A DNA stretch of 64,000 nt from Vandiemenella viatica (GCA_031002005.1 JARYHS010008074.1:278877930-278941929); one strand, 5' to 3'; shown: positions 10,350 to 22,720, counted from the stretch's first letter. The notes: generated from the sequence alone by a model not told the origin. Numbers and translations: made by a program.

Positions 10350-11570
10350 ATGTTAATTTTTTTGACATATGGCCACGTGAAATTACAATTTTTATTGCCC
10401 CTCGTGTATCTGTAACTTCTTTATTGCTGAAGAATATGCTGATTGTGTTGAATTGTTAAGAATACATGTCAGTAGTCATAAGGTTTCTCCATGGTTCGGT
10501 AACAGGCTGGTATAACCAACGTGTTTTTATATACACGTGTACCAGTTTATTTTGTAGACATATTTTGATGATGAAACAAGGTTTTATTCAGTTTTACATG
10601 CTGCGTCTTGCGAAATCTTCGGGAATATTGTCTGGTATGTGCACAAATTATAAAGATTTAATAAAAAAGGAAGTAATATTTATCGACTTTATTTTTTCCT
10701 GATTAAACGTAACGTTGCAGGCAGTACTTATATTATTTTATATCAACTGACGACAGGAAAAGTATTAAGATATCTAATAAAAACTGGTATCTTGTACATA
10801 AGAACGAAGTTTCTCTCGGCGTTGAGGATTTATGAAATGCTCTCGGGTAACTTGTAGTTTCACTTCTCTATAGGTGATAAGAATACAACCAGCCAGCTTG
10901 ACAAGTGCCCGGAGGGTCGAAATCAGTACTAGTGGCAGACTCAATTAAAACAATTACTGCTGTAACAAGAAATGTTTATAATTTGGAATTAAGTTTTTTT
11001 AAATATATTTCGTATTATGTATTTATGTCAGTTAAATAGATATGATGCGAAATGATAACTTTCATAGTAGTCCGGCAACTGGAAATCATAGTTCAGTTAC
11101 AGAGATCAATTGCGAAAGAAGTAGCTGTGGAAAATTGAGTTTTCAGTGGTGAAAAAACAAAATGATTACGTCTGGCTTCGTAATCTTATAAGCTGAAGTA
11201 CGCAAGCATTTTCAGGATAATCGATTACTATCTTAGTATCATGATACAGAAAAATTCATATCCACATTTAAAGGAGCTTCATATTTCTCGCCACCACTTT
11301 GGTCTAAGGGTTTTATTTTTAACTTATGGATTCAACATATCTAATTGTAGTTTTACTAACTGGAATTTTTGTTGGTTTTTATGCACAAAAAAAAAAAATT
11401 AGAAGAAGTTGGTGTGTATGTTGAGGAAGTACTCCAGGATCACTCAGATCTCTGTGATATATCATTATCATATTATCACTGTGTCAGTTACGTTATTTGC
11501 TGCACATCCATATACAATAGTGAGCAGTTTGGATCAGGTTAATACACGAAGCCTTCGATCAACATAACTT
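10350..11570. other. AT-rich intergenic sequence without recognisable features
   Basis: It matches copy 2 at about 56725-58025, apart from small indels: copy 2 has about 55 extra bases near 56908 and 22 extra near 57711. No open frame of interest, tRNA-like element or terminal repeat. Confidence 0.55.
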
Positions 11571-11574
11571 TCAT

Positions 11575-11795
11575 TTTTTATACGCCCACTAGAGGCGGGA
11601 TGGAACTGGGGACAAGGAAAGGGAAGGAATTCGGCCATGGCCTTTTAAAGGATGCATCCTGGCATTGGCATGGAGTGATTTCGGGAAACCATGTAAAACC
11701 CAAATCTGGATGGCCGGACAGGGATTCGAACCGGCGTCCTCCGGAATGCGAGGCCAGAGCGCTAACTGCTCCTCCACTACGCTCGGTTTTTGGTC
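11575..11795 (-). mobile_element. tRNA-derived SINE (family A), minus strand
   Basis: On the minus strand the head reads CGAGCGTAGTGGAGGAGCAG, then a GCATTCCGGAGGACGCCGG segment and a perfect B box (GGTTCGAATCC). The body shows GGGTTTTACATGGTTTCCC and the GGCCATGGCCGAATTCC block. The T-rich sequence at 11571-11580 is the inverted A tail. Two stop-free frames of 87 and 116 codons here are shadows of the repeat. Copy 2: 58030-58245. Confidence 0.85.
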
Positions 11796-11799
11796 TAAA

Positions 11800-12380
11800 G
11801 TTGTGTTGTAAAATTGATTTCGTTTCGGATATACTTCCAGGTATTCTCTTGATACCAGCTTAATAGGGAAAGATGGTGTATTCTGACGTTCAGCTTTTAG
11901 GAAAAAAAAAACCTTTATTTCATAATGATCTGAACCCACGTATGGGAGTATGTAGTTGTCTGCTGTACCAACTGGGCATCGGAATCTGTGTAGTGATTCC
12001 TTTGCTGCGTTATTAGGACGTCATATTTTGTAAAAAAAAAAAAAAAGCATTAATTGCTTCCGTCGATAATGTTTAGCAGTACAAACTATTGAAAACTGTT
12101 GAATTTGCGTGTAGATTGTAATTCTCAAAATATAGCAAAATTGATACAAGATTCGTTTTGATCGCTTATGAAACATTTCAGTGTTAAAGTACTGCTGGAA
12201 ACTAGGTAGAAGTGGAGTTTCACGCAAACAAACGCCCAAGACCTCATTTTTCCTAGTTGGTACGTTTTTTTGCCTTTAAATTTTCCATAAAGAAGAATTT
12301 TCAACATCGGAGTTGCCGTAACTTCACAATATACATTTTCATTATAACATTAAGCTACCCAGTCATTTCGTTTTATGCGG
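11800..12380. other. Intergenic sequence holding the LINE-free site
   Basis: No gene seen. At about 12131-12140 (TATAGCAAAA) this copy keeps the uninterrupted target into which a 1.9 kb LINE inserted in copy 2. A 14-base A run at about 12031 is much shorter in copy 2. Confidence 0.6.
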
Positions 12381-12730
12381 AGGAGTAACTTTTTTCGAGT
12401 GCCCTCGTGCTAGGCAACTCGCAGCAGAGTTTGTGCAGTTCTGCTTTAGAGACCAGGCCCTTAACTCGGTTTGGCCGCAGGTGTGTGTGTGTGTGTATGT
12501 GTGAGAGAGACGTCCCTCAGGGCTTTGCATTAATGAGTAACGCGTAGCGTTTACTTGGTCTGCGTATTCAGTGTAGCTGTCTTTACACAGCCGTCCCCAC
12601 GGCGCCTGCTCCTATGAGAACACCCCTCTCCCCGCAACCCTGAATGCGTGCTAAGCCGTTTGACAGAGTTCTCATTAAAATACGGCCGTGTGTAACAGCT
12701 TGAGGGTTACTGTTGTACCATCGTTATGAG
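12380..12730. other. GC-rich island with GT microsatellite
   Basis: A GC- and CpG-rich patch containing a (GT)n stretch at about 12480-12505, followed by GCATTAATGAG and GAGTAACGCGTAGCG. Non-coding by eye. Copy 2 (60735-61090) is nearly identical except for the microsatellite and a few single-base changes. It is a candidate regulatory or ancient conserved sequence, without direct proof. Confidence 0.4.
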
Positions 12731-12739
12731 ACGTGACGT

Positions 12740-13640
12740 GAGTAAATTTCACGCCGTGGGTCAGTACTAGCCTATCTCCACCGAGCTTTCCTTTCAGGAA
12801 GACAAGCGATCAGTACTAACTAACTTAGAACGAAAATATGAGACTTGCTTCTATCTGTACCAAACAACGTGAAATGGATGCATTTTACCTGGTATAGGAA
12901 ATTGTTTGCTTTCGATTTAATCCTTCCTGATGATTACTCACAGTCCATGCGGAAAAATTCTTAAGGCTTCTACGTAACAAGATACAACTATTTTTTTTTT
13001 ACGTTTCAAATCAAAATTTAGTACCGAGATTAGATAAAGCGTCCTTTCTGTTTTACAGATATTAATATAAAAGAGTACAGTTCCGTATTTACTGAATTTG
13101 TCTTGACACGAAGTGCCATGTAACGGAAATCGTGGATGATTATGGCAATAAGTTCTTTCTCCACACAGAGAAACAAAAAAATAGAGGGAAAATATCTGAG
13201 TCAAAAGCAACAGTTTTTTTCTCTACTTCTTTCTAATAATCACAGATATTGTTCTTTTTCTATAATGTCACTGTTATTCAGAGATACAAAATATACGAAG
13301 AGATTAAATTTACTTTGACCTCATCAGATTCAGAGAAAAACCAAATTTCGATATAATTATTTAAAAATTAATGAATTTTTTCTTATATAATTTGTTCAAA
13401 ATGAAATTGAATCTTTTAGTTGTTGTTTTATTTAACATTTAGTATTAGTTCTCAAACAGCTATATTAAAATTCGATTATTTCGTGTCAAGGGAATATTCA
13501 CTGTTAGCGAATCCGTATCCGGCTCACTCTTTAAGAGCAGCTGACTATCGCTAAAAGTGCTTAACTTACTTAAACCAAAGGGGAATTCAGGGCGTATTGC
13601 TAGTGAAAACTTTTACAAGCTAGCCAAACAGTAGCAATAC
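12740..13640. other. AT-rich intergenic sequence
   Basis: No gene or repeat signature seen; short frames only. It matches copy 2 at about 61095-62010 with scattered substitutions. Confidence 0.5.
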
Positions 13641-15725
13641 GGAAGAGGCAAATCGCCAAGACAAAATATAATAATAATAAAATCCGTGTGGGGTTGTTAG
13701 ATCCCGCACTGGGTGCCTCCCCAGGTGGCGGATAGATTGGTACCCCTAGATATGGGTGGTACTGGGGAAATGAAATACCCAGGATGGACCAAATACTAAC
13801 ATAACTCACTAGTGCATGTTCTGGCACTCAGCGGCTAGTGGCCAGCGCCTGTCCACCTAGTTGCTGCGGCTGAATATACGTTCCAGGAACAGAAAATTCC
13901 TGGTGCTACCCTCACCCAGTGAAAACTGAGTAAACAAGCAAAAGTACAAGCAAAACATGACTGGTGTGAGTAAATACAAAATTATCCCAGGTAGTAGATC
14001 GACCCACAGAAAGGTTCCTGTGGCAACCAAGAATTTGGATTCTGGGGAGCGTAGGCTAACACTTCTCTGGAAAACTTCCACAAAATTACACTGGGACCAT
14101 CAACGTACAAACATTAATTCAGTCAGGAAAATTACATATCTTGACTATTGAACTTGATAAACAGAAAATCAAATTTCTTGCAGTGCAGGAAACACGGATG
14201 ACTGATGGCAGTACAATGGATTATAGAAACTTCAGGATCATCAAGAGCAAGACTAACCGACGAGTAGGAAGAAACACAGCAATGTTAGGAATGGCGTTCA
14301 TTGTACACTAGAAACTACTGAACTCAGTGACTGAAGTCTATCCAATTAACGACCGACTAATGACGTTGCGACACGAAAATAAACATCAACGCACATCCAC
14401 CTACGAACGGGGACAACAACAAGAAACCGGACGAAACGGAAAAAATTGGAAACCACCACGATGAAAACACCAAAAAGTCACACAAAAATACTACTACGGG
14501 AATTCAATGCACGAATTGGAAAAGACAAGAAATATAGGAATACAGTAGGCAAAATTCCAGCGCACAAATTTTCTAACATCATTTATGAAGGAAAAAAAAA
14601 AAACAAACAAAAAAAACAAACAAACAAAAAAAACAGGAAAACATGGACATCCCCAATACAAGCAATAGGTGAATGTCAGTTAGAACATGTGGCAATCTCA
14701 AATAATGAAAAAAGGAAGTACGTTCAGGTGAGACGACGGGCAAACATAGATTCAGATTACTACTTAACAAGAATCAAAATTAAGTTTACACCTAGGAGAA
14801 TTCATAGGCAGATCCCAACCGTAAAAAAAATCGACGTGAAACAAATTGAAACCCCGAAATTAAGAGAAGAATGGGTGAAACAACCAACAAGAAACTGGAC
14901 AGGCCTTAAAAACAAAATTATTCAGAAGGCAAGAGAACTAATACCACATAGAAAGAAGGCATTTATAAATTTTATTAGCAACAGAACGGAACTCACACAT
15001 TAGGAGTTCCTTAGGATCAGAAAACAAACAGCGATGACAATAAGGAAAATAAAGAGAGAGTACACAATAAACGAACAACTGAACTCCATAGAGAATGACC
15101 TCAAGAACTACAACATGCGAGACTTCTACAAAACCTTCGCAAATCAAATCCGAGGGTACATACCACATAATCTGTGTGTCAGGAAAGACAATGGGAAATT
15201 GGCATTAACAATAAATAAAAGTGTGCAGAATTAGCAAAACATTTTTCAAAATTACTAAACTGCCCACAAGCAACAAACAGATTTTAAACAGCAGAGAGTG
15301 GGAATAGAACAAAAGAATCGGAACTCCGAACTCAGGAAGAAATTTACAGAGACATTCAGAAACCAAAAAATAACAAATCATCAGGAGAGAACGCGATAGT
15401 TGCGGTACTGATGAAGAGCATAGGACCCAAAACATTAAAAGATATTACAGAAACAATACTAGAAATATGAACAAATGAAAATATAACGGCAGACTGGAAA
15501 TGTGCACTGATCCACCCACATTTAGAAAAAAAACGAACTAGAACTGACGTGAACAACTATGGAGGGATTTCGCTACTACCAGTCACGTACAAGATTCTAT
15601 CTGCATGTCTGCTCAAATGAACGCAAGAACAACTAGAAGAAAACATTAGTGACATACAAGCAGGGTTCAGACCTGGAAGATAACGCACAGAACAGATACA
15701 CAATCCGAAAAGTGTACTGAAATTG

Positions 15726-15948
15726 TGTGAGTGTAGACTTTCCCGGCGTATCGACGCAACAAAATCTTCTCGGCTGTCCAGCCGGATGGTGGTGTAAAAT
15801 ACGACGTTTCGACAACTGACTCTACCTCGTCGTCGAGGCAGAGTCAGCTGAGAACAACTACAAGATGCCTGATGAAGACAGAAGAGTCAGCTGTCGAAAC
15901 GTCGTGATTTTACACCACCATCCGGCTGGACAGCCAAGAAGATTTTGT
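15726..15948 (+). mobile_element. Foldback element with hammerhead-like core and 13-bp target duplication
   Basis: The 223-bp insert in the LINE is flanked by the direct repeat TGTACTGAAATTG (15713-15725 and 15949-15961). Its arms (about 15757-15822 and 15883-15948) are nearly perfect inverted repeats of sequence containing CATCCGGCTGGACAGCC and CGAAACGTCG. The right arm also contains CTGATGA. A 13-bp duplication fits retrotransposition (Penelope-like or other TPRT) rather than a cut-and-paste element. No coding capacity. Confidence 0.75.
15861..15910 (+). ncRNA. Hammerhead-ribozyme-like motif (candidate)
   Basis: Core CTGATGA (15869-15875), stem II GACAG/CTGTC (15877-15881 with 15891-15895), then GAAA (15896-15899) and a palindromic ACGT that can act as a minimal stem III, with the cleavage C at 15903. 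One extra A lies between the CTGATGA and stem II. Stem I is weak: GATGC before the core can pair with GTGAT after the cleavage site only through one C-G and wobble pairs. The tiny palindromic stem III is as described for hammerheads in Penelope-like elements. Activity is not implied. Confidence 0.4.
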
Positions 15949-17149
15949 TGTACTGAAATTGATGGCACTTAGAAGTAGACCCATGGTGTACATGTTTTTA
16001 GTCTATAAAAATTCATATGACTCCATAGAAAGAGAATCTTTATTTACTATCTTAAAAGAAAGGAATTTAGACGACAAAACCAGAAGATTGATAGAACAGA
16101 TATTAACCGAGACCACATCCAAAGTTAAATTCATGAGTGAAATATTTGAACCATTAGAAATTAGAATAGGAGTAAGACAGGGAGATGGATTGTCACGAAT
16201 ACTCTGCAGCATCGTATTAGATAAAGTAATGACAGATTGGGAAAACCAGCTGAAAGCAGAAAACATGTGAGCACCCATAAAAATCGGGACAAAAAGATTA
16301 CATATACCATATCTGGCGTTTGCCGACGACCTAGCAATCATCACAGACAAAGAAGAAGGCATTTAGAAATCCTCAAGGAATGCACAGAAAAAATAGGTTT
16401 ACAAATTTCATTCGAAAAAAAAAAATACAGATTATATAGGGAACAAAAACATAAAAACAAAGGACAAAATATGGTGAAATCTGGTGGGTAAAACTGTTTA
16501 AATACCTAGGCGAAATCAAAGAACCAATAGGACTAGAAGAGAAAGCACAAGAAGCAAGAGTACAGAAGATGAAGAAAGCAATGGGATTAGCGCAAAATAT
16601 TTACAACAAAAAATGTATTTCCGACACCAAGATAAGACATTATAACACAGTCAGACAGCAGTCACATACGCAAGCGAAACATTTTCAATGAACACTGAAA
16701 AGTCACAGAACAAATCAGAAAGAAAAATCATCAGAAAAATCCTGGGACACATAGTTAATGAAGATGGGCAGTATAGACTTCAAACTAAAAAAAAAAAAAA
16801 AAAAAAACTACAGAGAAAATTTCAAACATAGAACCAGACATGAAAAAAAAACTGAAATTTTATGGACACCTGAGTAGACATCCGAAGGAAAGAATTTCAA
16901 GACAAATTTTAAAATATACACCAACAGTAAAAACAACACCATGGATGAAGGAGGCGGAGAAAGATCTGAAGTCTGCAGGTATTGCTAAGGGAGACGTCAC
17001 AGACCGAGTGATTTTCAAATATAAAGTGAACTCCTTGGAAGTTATTTCCGAGAAAAAAGTAAAGAAAACTGTCAGTGAAAGAATGGATAAATATTGGTCC
17101 AACAAGAAGAACATCCCTAAGAAAAATTGAACACATCCAGTCAAAATTG

Positions 17150-18890
17150 CTTTGTCGTTCTCCGTTATGGGAAGATTCGAGAATAATAATAATCATAAAA
17201 ATAGGAATGAAGCCATTTTAACTAGAAAAATACTATTAAATGGAGAATATGTTAACAAATTAATAGCAAAATAATAAAAAGTAATTCAAAGGCCACGAAA
17301 AAGTTTTGTTACGCTATGCTATTTCCATTGCATAATCAAAATGGCTCTAAGTCATTAAAAGTTGTTTTTTTCTGTCAGAATTACCAAAGATACTAAATAG
17401 TTTCTATAAGAAAACCGCTCCTGTAATTAGTATCAATTGTTGTACTCTGTGAAAACTGGAGTTGTGTCGTTTAACAAAGCGCTACCTAACTGATCACGGG
17501 TAGGGACTACCATGGTGAGGTCTCATCTTGCGACCGTCCTGGGTATGGTGTATTAGGTGGTTTTCTGGAAAACTTAAAGTGAAATCTGATAATTAATTCA
17601 GTTTCATCCTCAAAATCTAAATCCACTTATCGACATTAGATATATAGATGAAAGCTTTCACGGACAAGGGGTAGGCTAACAGTTATGATTCATCCTTTGT
17701 ACAGAGACTAATGATAGATTTCGTGAGAACCGTGCTGGTAATCGCAACACTTAGATCATGGCTATGAGAAAATCTGTTCTCTAGATTTTGGAATAGTCCT
17801 CTCATGTCATATAACACATCTAATGTAATAGGAATGGCCGAAACTCTGTAAAGCGTTCACCAAAACAGGGCAGTAGCCCTCTCCCCCCCCCCCAAACATA
17901 TATATGAATCATACACTGCAGGTGTTTCTTCAATACCCAAGATGTTGTAAGAATGACAAATGCCAGTAGAGTGAAACAGATGGATAATCCACTTTTAAAC
18001 ATGCGTGATAGGAAGAAATGTTCCACCCAAAAAGGTATAGGTGCAACATTAGAAATGGGAAAACCATGTAAAACGATCATACCAGGTAACATAGGACCTT
18101 ATTGATTTAAGAAGGGAAGATCAAAAATTGATCTCTTTCTGAGGTGAAGGAAAATAGCTGTGACAACAGCATGGCTCTTGTTAAAACACTCTTGAGTTCG
18201 ACAAAAAATATTTTTATGAAAATAATAAAACTATGATTTGATGGAAAAACGTAAGATGATGGTAATGTATAGAACTTGACGTCAGTAGGTTCTATTAAAC
18301 TTGAGTGAAAGCGACTGAATAATGGTTTGAGTGTCTCGGAACTATAGTAACAACATATGGTTCAAATGATGACGAGTTCACTAACGGAATGCAAGATGGA
18401 GGGAATTATATGTACTAAATGGAGCAATAAAATTCCTATTACGTGCATGAATCTAATTAATGGCATAGAAATTTCGATGTGTGAGGCACGGAATATGTGT
18501 AAGGAAGAAGTGAGAATGATTCCGTCATCATAAATAAGGTTTTGCAAAAGCATGATTGGGTTGACGAGACGGTACAGACTGAAGAATGTGTGCATGTAGA
18601 AAGAAAAGGTGTTGTTAGAAGACCTAGGGGAATGCAGCTCGAGAACTGTATGCCCAGGGATGATCACGAATGAGCTGCAGGACTAACACAGAATAAAAAG
18701 GATAATATTAGTATAGAAGTAGAAAGACAGAAGTGAATGCAGAGGTTTCATTAACTGAGTAGTTGGAACACAGTGCGATAGTTATATGTATAATTTTCGT
18801 GCCTGCGAAAAAAGAAGAAGATTGCTCTAACTGCTAAAAAGCGAATGGGTAGTTCCTCTTGAGGCAGATGCAAAAGTATTTCGTTTATCG
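17150..18890. other. AT-rich intergenic sequence
   Basis: No recognisable gene or complete repeat. A poly-C run lies at about 17881-17893. Short frames (90 and 101 codons, minus strand) have no family signature. Confidence 0.5.
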
Positions 18891-18894
18891 TAAA

Positions 18895-18975
18895 ACAGGG
18901 TTTCTCAAAGTGGGGTACGCGAACTCCTAGAGGTTCAACCAATTGAACGTAGGGGGTTCGCGACAAGATTTACGT
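18895..18975 (+). repeat. hAT-like terminal fragment
   Basis: CAGGGTTTCTCAAAGTGGGG followed by TACGCGAACTCC resembles the end of many hAT elements. The next 60 bases fold back through CGCGAACTCCTA and TAGGGGGTTCGCG. I did not find the matching right end or an 8-bp duplication, so it is called a fragment. Confidence 0.4.
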
Positions 18976-19269
18976 TAAGGTGGCTGACTGGGTATTCGAA
19001 TGTACAACACGCAACATGATGAATTGAGATTGAAAATGAGAAAAATCACTGCTAAAATCGACTCAACTTTCGACAAGAAACAAACTCATCCATAAAACTA
19101 ATTAATAACATATTGCTCTTCGGATGAAGGTTTCTCTTTACGAAAAACAGTAATTATTTCCACGAATATGTAGAGCAGAGAGTTCAACCTTTGATCAACG
19201 TTTGAACTCTGCTGTGACAAAATTGCGCTAAGAATTATAAGTAAAATGCTGGCTGTTCATTCTAATTAT

Positions 19270-19560
19270 TGTGTGTGCAGCGGCTGAGGTGGTAATGGAG
19301 CACCATTGAGTGGCCGGCTATGTTGTTCCTCGGGGCTCGCCGCAGCAGCCTTTGACAGACCCGGTGACAGCCGCCTGCCGGGCTCTCTGCGATAATTGCT
19401 GTAATTGGCAGAGGCCGTCAGGAGAGGGGGCAGCCCGCTTCTGTCAATTACAGCCCCCTCTGTGATTGCTTCGAGACCGTCTGTCACTTTCGAGCGACTT
19501 GCATAACTCGTTATTTCTCTATCCCGCTCTGAATTTTTACTGCACCTGCAGACTAGCTGT
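19270..19560. other. GC-rich island with inverted homeodomain-type sites
   Basis: A GC-rich patch of about 290 bases. CTGTAATTGGCAG (19399-19411) and CTGTCAATTACAG (19441-19453) form an inverted repeat whose centre is a TAATT homeodomain-type core; the similarity extends to about 19 bases per side. The open frame of about 100 codons on the minus strand looks compositional. It could be an enhancer-like element, which is inference. Confidence 0.4.
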
Positions 19561-19564
19561 ATGT

Positions 19565-21185
19565 GGAACAATGGTCTCTGAGATTCGTACTTGAATGCTG
19601 ATGGTCATACAAAAAAAAAAAAAAAATCTCTTATATATTGTACCGTTGTTTCCGAAAATTTTCCATTTGCCAACAGTGCACAACAGAAATTTCAAATTCG
19701 TGTGAAATTTGTTTTATCCTCTGCGACTGTATTTAAATTATAGTAGGTTATTGACACCATACATTATTTATCTATGTTAATTTACTCCAGTTCTTCTTTT
19801 GCTTAAACATACTCCCCAAAAATGCTTTTGTTGACAACTGGCTGCACGGAGTAAGTGGTTAAAGATTTCATGTGACCAATTTTTTATCTGTTGATATTAC
19901 AGAGAGAGTACATTAATCTAGATTCGAAAAAACATCTATGCACGAAACTTCTGTTTTTCGTTTGGACGTTTATAAAAATCGGAATGGTGATTGACGCTTT
20001 CACAGTACATTTTCGGGAACACGATGAATCCTTTTACAACATACAAAATTTCATACACCGTGAATGTTTTAGGTCTCAGGACGGCTGTATAAAATAGCAC
20101 ACGTATCTTACTGAACGAATATTCCAACCGTAAAATTTATGACATAGTAATAGAAATGCACGAAGTTACACTTCACTAACAGGTGTTATAGTTTCCTGTT
20201 GTAGATAACTCTCTATTACGCGATAACCTTTCGTCTACAGAATGAAATAACTACAACCTATTATTTTCGTTGGATTTCACATTCTGAGATGATGATGTCA
20301 GAATTCTGGGTTGCTTATAGCTGATTTACTTTCCTATTAGAATTTGTTGGAGCTATTTAACTAGGAACTATTTTTCATGAAATTAAAAAAAAAAACACAA
20401 CAGAAACGCGTGAGCCCGCATCTCCACTAAACACTTAGTAAAGAATGTGTGGTCAAAGGTGTAAAATACTACACCTACCACTACAAAATTTAATTTACTT
20501 AAGAAATACTGTTGATGAATCTAAATTTGCCATGAGGTGGATTGGATGTTCCGTTTATTATGTAATGAAAGCGAACCACAATTAATAAAAACCATACAGC
20601 ACTGTTTTATTGGTTTGTGAAGAATCAATAGTTACAAGAAATGATGAATCTGTGTACATAGCGCTGTATGAAATACTCAGTTGACTGTATGACAAATCCA
20701 GCACACCGGTCGAACAGGTGGTTGGAGATTGAGCGATAACAACTGAAGTGCAGAGCGTGTAGAGTTGTTTTTGAAGCAGAGACAAAATTTTTGGCAGAAA
20801 GACCGACAGCTGCAAACACGGTAGATAACCTGTGTACTGGACGGTGACTCCGAGAACTCCTTCTCTTCAACTGAAAAGACTTTTGCGGACTGCATTTATG
20901 ATTATTATTTTAAATCGTAATGATCAATATAGTGCAAAAGTTTAAACTAACACTTAAGTGATCGTCTTCAAACGTAGTATTCCAGCTACTTATTGTGGAC
21001 TTTACTTCAGTCCAAAAACAAATATGAATGAACGTAACAATTTTTGGACTTCTTTTTAAGAATTATTTGAAAACTGATAGCTATTTTTAAAAGCAAAACT
21101 TGAGTTAAATAAATAAAGACGTTACTAATTAAATGTACAATTATCACTGAGGGGAATGTAAGCGCTTTGTCTGTCTGCAAGGGAA
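19565..21185. other. AT-rich intergenic sequence
   Basis: No gene, terminal repeat or tRNA box seen. Homopolymer A runs occur at about 19612 and 20386. Three short overlapping minus frames at 20582-20895 have no family signature. Confidence 0.5.
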
Positions 21186-21189
21186 GACA

Positions 21190-21570
21190 GCCCAACTCTC
21201 CGGGTCACGTGGCTGCCTGGAACTAATCCAGCGGCCGCCGACCCTCGCTCGCGAAACTTTCCGCCACGCTAGCAGCCTGCATCTGTTCCGCAGACTTTAT
21301 TTAGTCGGTGCCGTTTGGTCCGCGAGTTACGACGCAATTTCGGTAATGCGGCGGCGCCTGGTTTCTGTCGGTTGCAGCGCCTGCAGGACTGTGCTGGCTC
21401 AGGTAACGGCACTTCCGTTCGGCGCCGGCACCGGGCCAATAGCCCAAGTTATCTCTCGCCTGCTTTGTTACACACCCGCAGGCATTAAGGAACGGGTCGC
21501 CAACGTTTATTTCAATACTCGTCACTGCAGCCGAACAAACCCTGAGGCAAAGAGGCATACTCGCATTTTA
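21190..21570. other. GC-rich island, non-coding
   Basis: A GC- and CpG-rich patch of about 380 bases with several short GC palindromes (GGCGCC at about 21420). Frames on both strands (76 and 85 codons) mirror each other and match no known family. This is the fifth such patch in the first 22 kb. Confidence 0.4.
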
Positions 21571-21574
21571 CAAT

Positions 21575-22720
21575 AATTATTGCATCAGTGAGTGTAATAT
21601 CTCTACATACCAAATAAAGAGGTACACTTTTAAATACATTGGCATAAAATATATTTTACGATGAAACAATGGTATCAACCAACGTGTTTTGTAGTATGCA
21701 TTAAATCCTTGGAATAAGAACTGGCCTAGATTTAAACCTGCGTACCTGTCACTCCAAACACGCTTTGTAGGAGGTTTTCCGTAATCACCTGCGAATATTG
21801 GGAAGCTCCCCGATTTCCGCCAAAAAACTACACATTTTATTTAAATCAATTGACACTTAACAAACAGAACACAGCTAACACGGCTCATGGACAGATGGTG
21901 ACACAGTCCTTCCTCTATAAAGTTAGAGAACACAACAGAAACAGAACGCTTCAATCAACATCGTGACCAAACATCCAAATTACAAAAATTAATAATAATG
22001 AAAAAGTCAACATTTAAGTTAACATTTAAGTTAATATGGTCTTTGCAACTGAAAAAAATTGAAATCAGGTCTGTTAGAAACCTAGGCAAGATAAGGAAGT
22101 TAGGTACACAATCTTGTTCGGTTCCAGAGCAAGTAATTAATAGATTGTTGTTAATATTCTGATGCAAGTTGGTTTTAGTATAGCTTGGTTATGGTCTCAT
22201 ATGGACATCTTGCTTGGTTGTAGACACGTGTACCGTGTGGTTATTATTCGTTGACGTCTTTATACAGTATCATGGTGCAAACATTCACCTGAGAAACAGT
22301 ATCTGTGACCCAAGGAGCAACTGAATGACTGAAACAACGCTTGTGTGAAGTTAGCTAAATCTGAATCGATATATCATTTTTCATTTTTTAAGAAATAGAA
22401 AAGAATGTTTCTGCAGTCTCGTTCAACGAAAGTATCAGTGATTTAAAACAGGTGTTCTCCCCCCCCCCCCCCCTCCCCGAACATCATTTCGAATATTACC
22501 ACAAGAGTCATCGGATTTCACTGTCATCACTGTAACAGAGGTTTATACATATAAAAAGAAGACATCTTCATGGTTAATATTAACCAACCAACTAAAGCAT
22601 ACAACAATAAGCATTCAGTGACCAGTCTTCATTCGACCGCCAAAGTGGTTCCTGTGTTGTGTACATGTGAAGAAATCAGATAATACGATATATGTAGTAA
22701 TTGTGGTAAGATACACGTTT
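21575..22720. other. AT-rich intergenic sequence
   Basis: Nothing recognisable apart from a small tandem duplication of CATTTAAGTTAA near 22010-22032 and a poly-C stretch at about 22458-22473. Confidence 0.5.

Larger units (their letters stand above)
2501..15560 (+). repeat. Large direct duplication, copy 1
   Basis: This whole stretch recurs in the same orientation and order at 49287-64000, about 46.8 kb away. Samples compared by eye differ by about 2-3 percent, with a much more similar tract at about 4441-6470 and a more diverged LINE portion at the right. Copy 1 has a MITE (9902-10346) that copy 2 lacks, and lacks a LINE (58584-60488) that copy 2 has. The left limit coincides with the 5' end of a LINE and the right limit is simply the window end in copy 2, so neither true border is seen. 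Confidence 0.95.
13650..17150 (+). pseudogene. Decayed LINE (endonuclease plus reverse transcriptase), copy 1
   Basis: The order of remnants is that of one element. A 5'UTR-like segment contains CCTCCCCAGGTGGCGGATAG (about 13718). An endonuclease start around 14170 (LAVQETRM) is followed at about 14490 by REFNARIGKDKKY, whose usual Gly-Asp is lost. Linker frames of 185 and 66 codons follow, then RT pieces: ISLLPVTYKILSACLL (about 15568), VYKNSYDSI (about 15990, catalytic Asp replaced by Val), GVRQGDGLS (about 16170) and AFADDLAII (about 16316). A C-terminal part YGHLSR...WSNKKNIPKKN ends at 17130. In-frame stops, frameshifts and A-run expansions make it dead. The LINE clade is uncertain. A foldback element interrupts it at 15726-15948. 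Confidence 0.85.

Noticed and set aside
11589..11939. A 116-codon minus-strand frame
   Set aside because: A shadow of the family A SINE at 11575-11795; the same frame recurs wherever the SINE is inserted.
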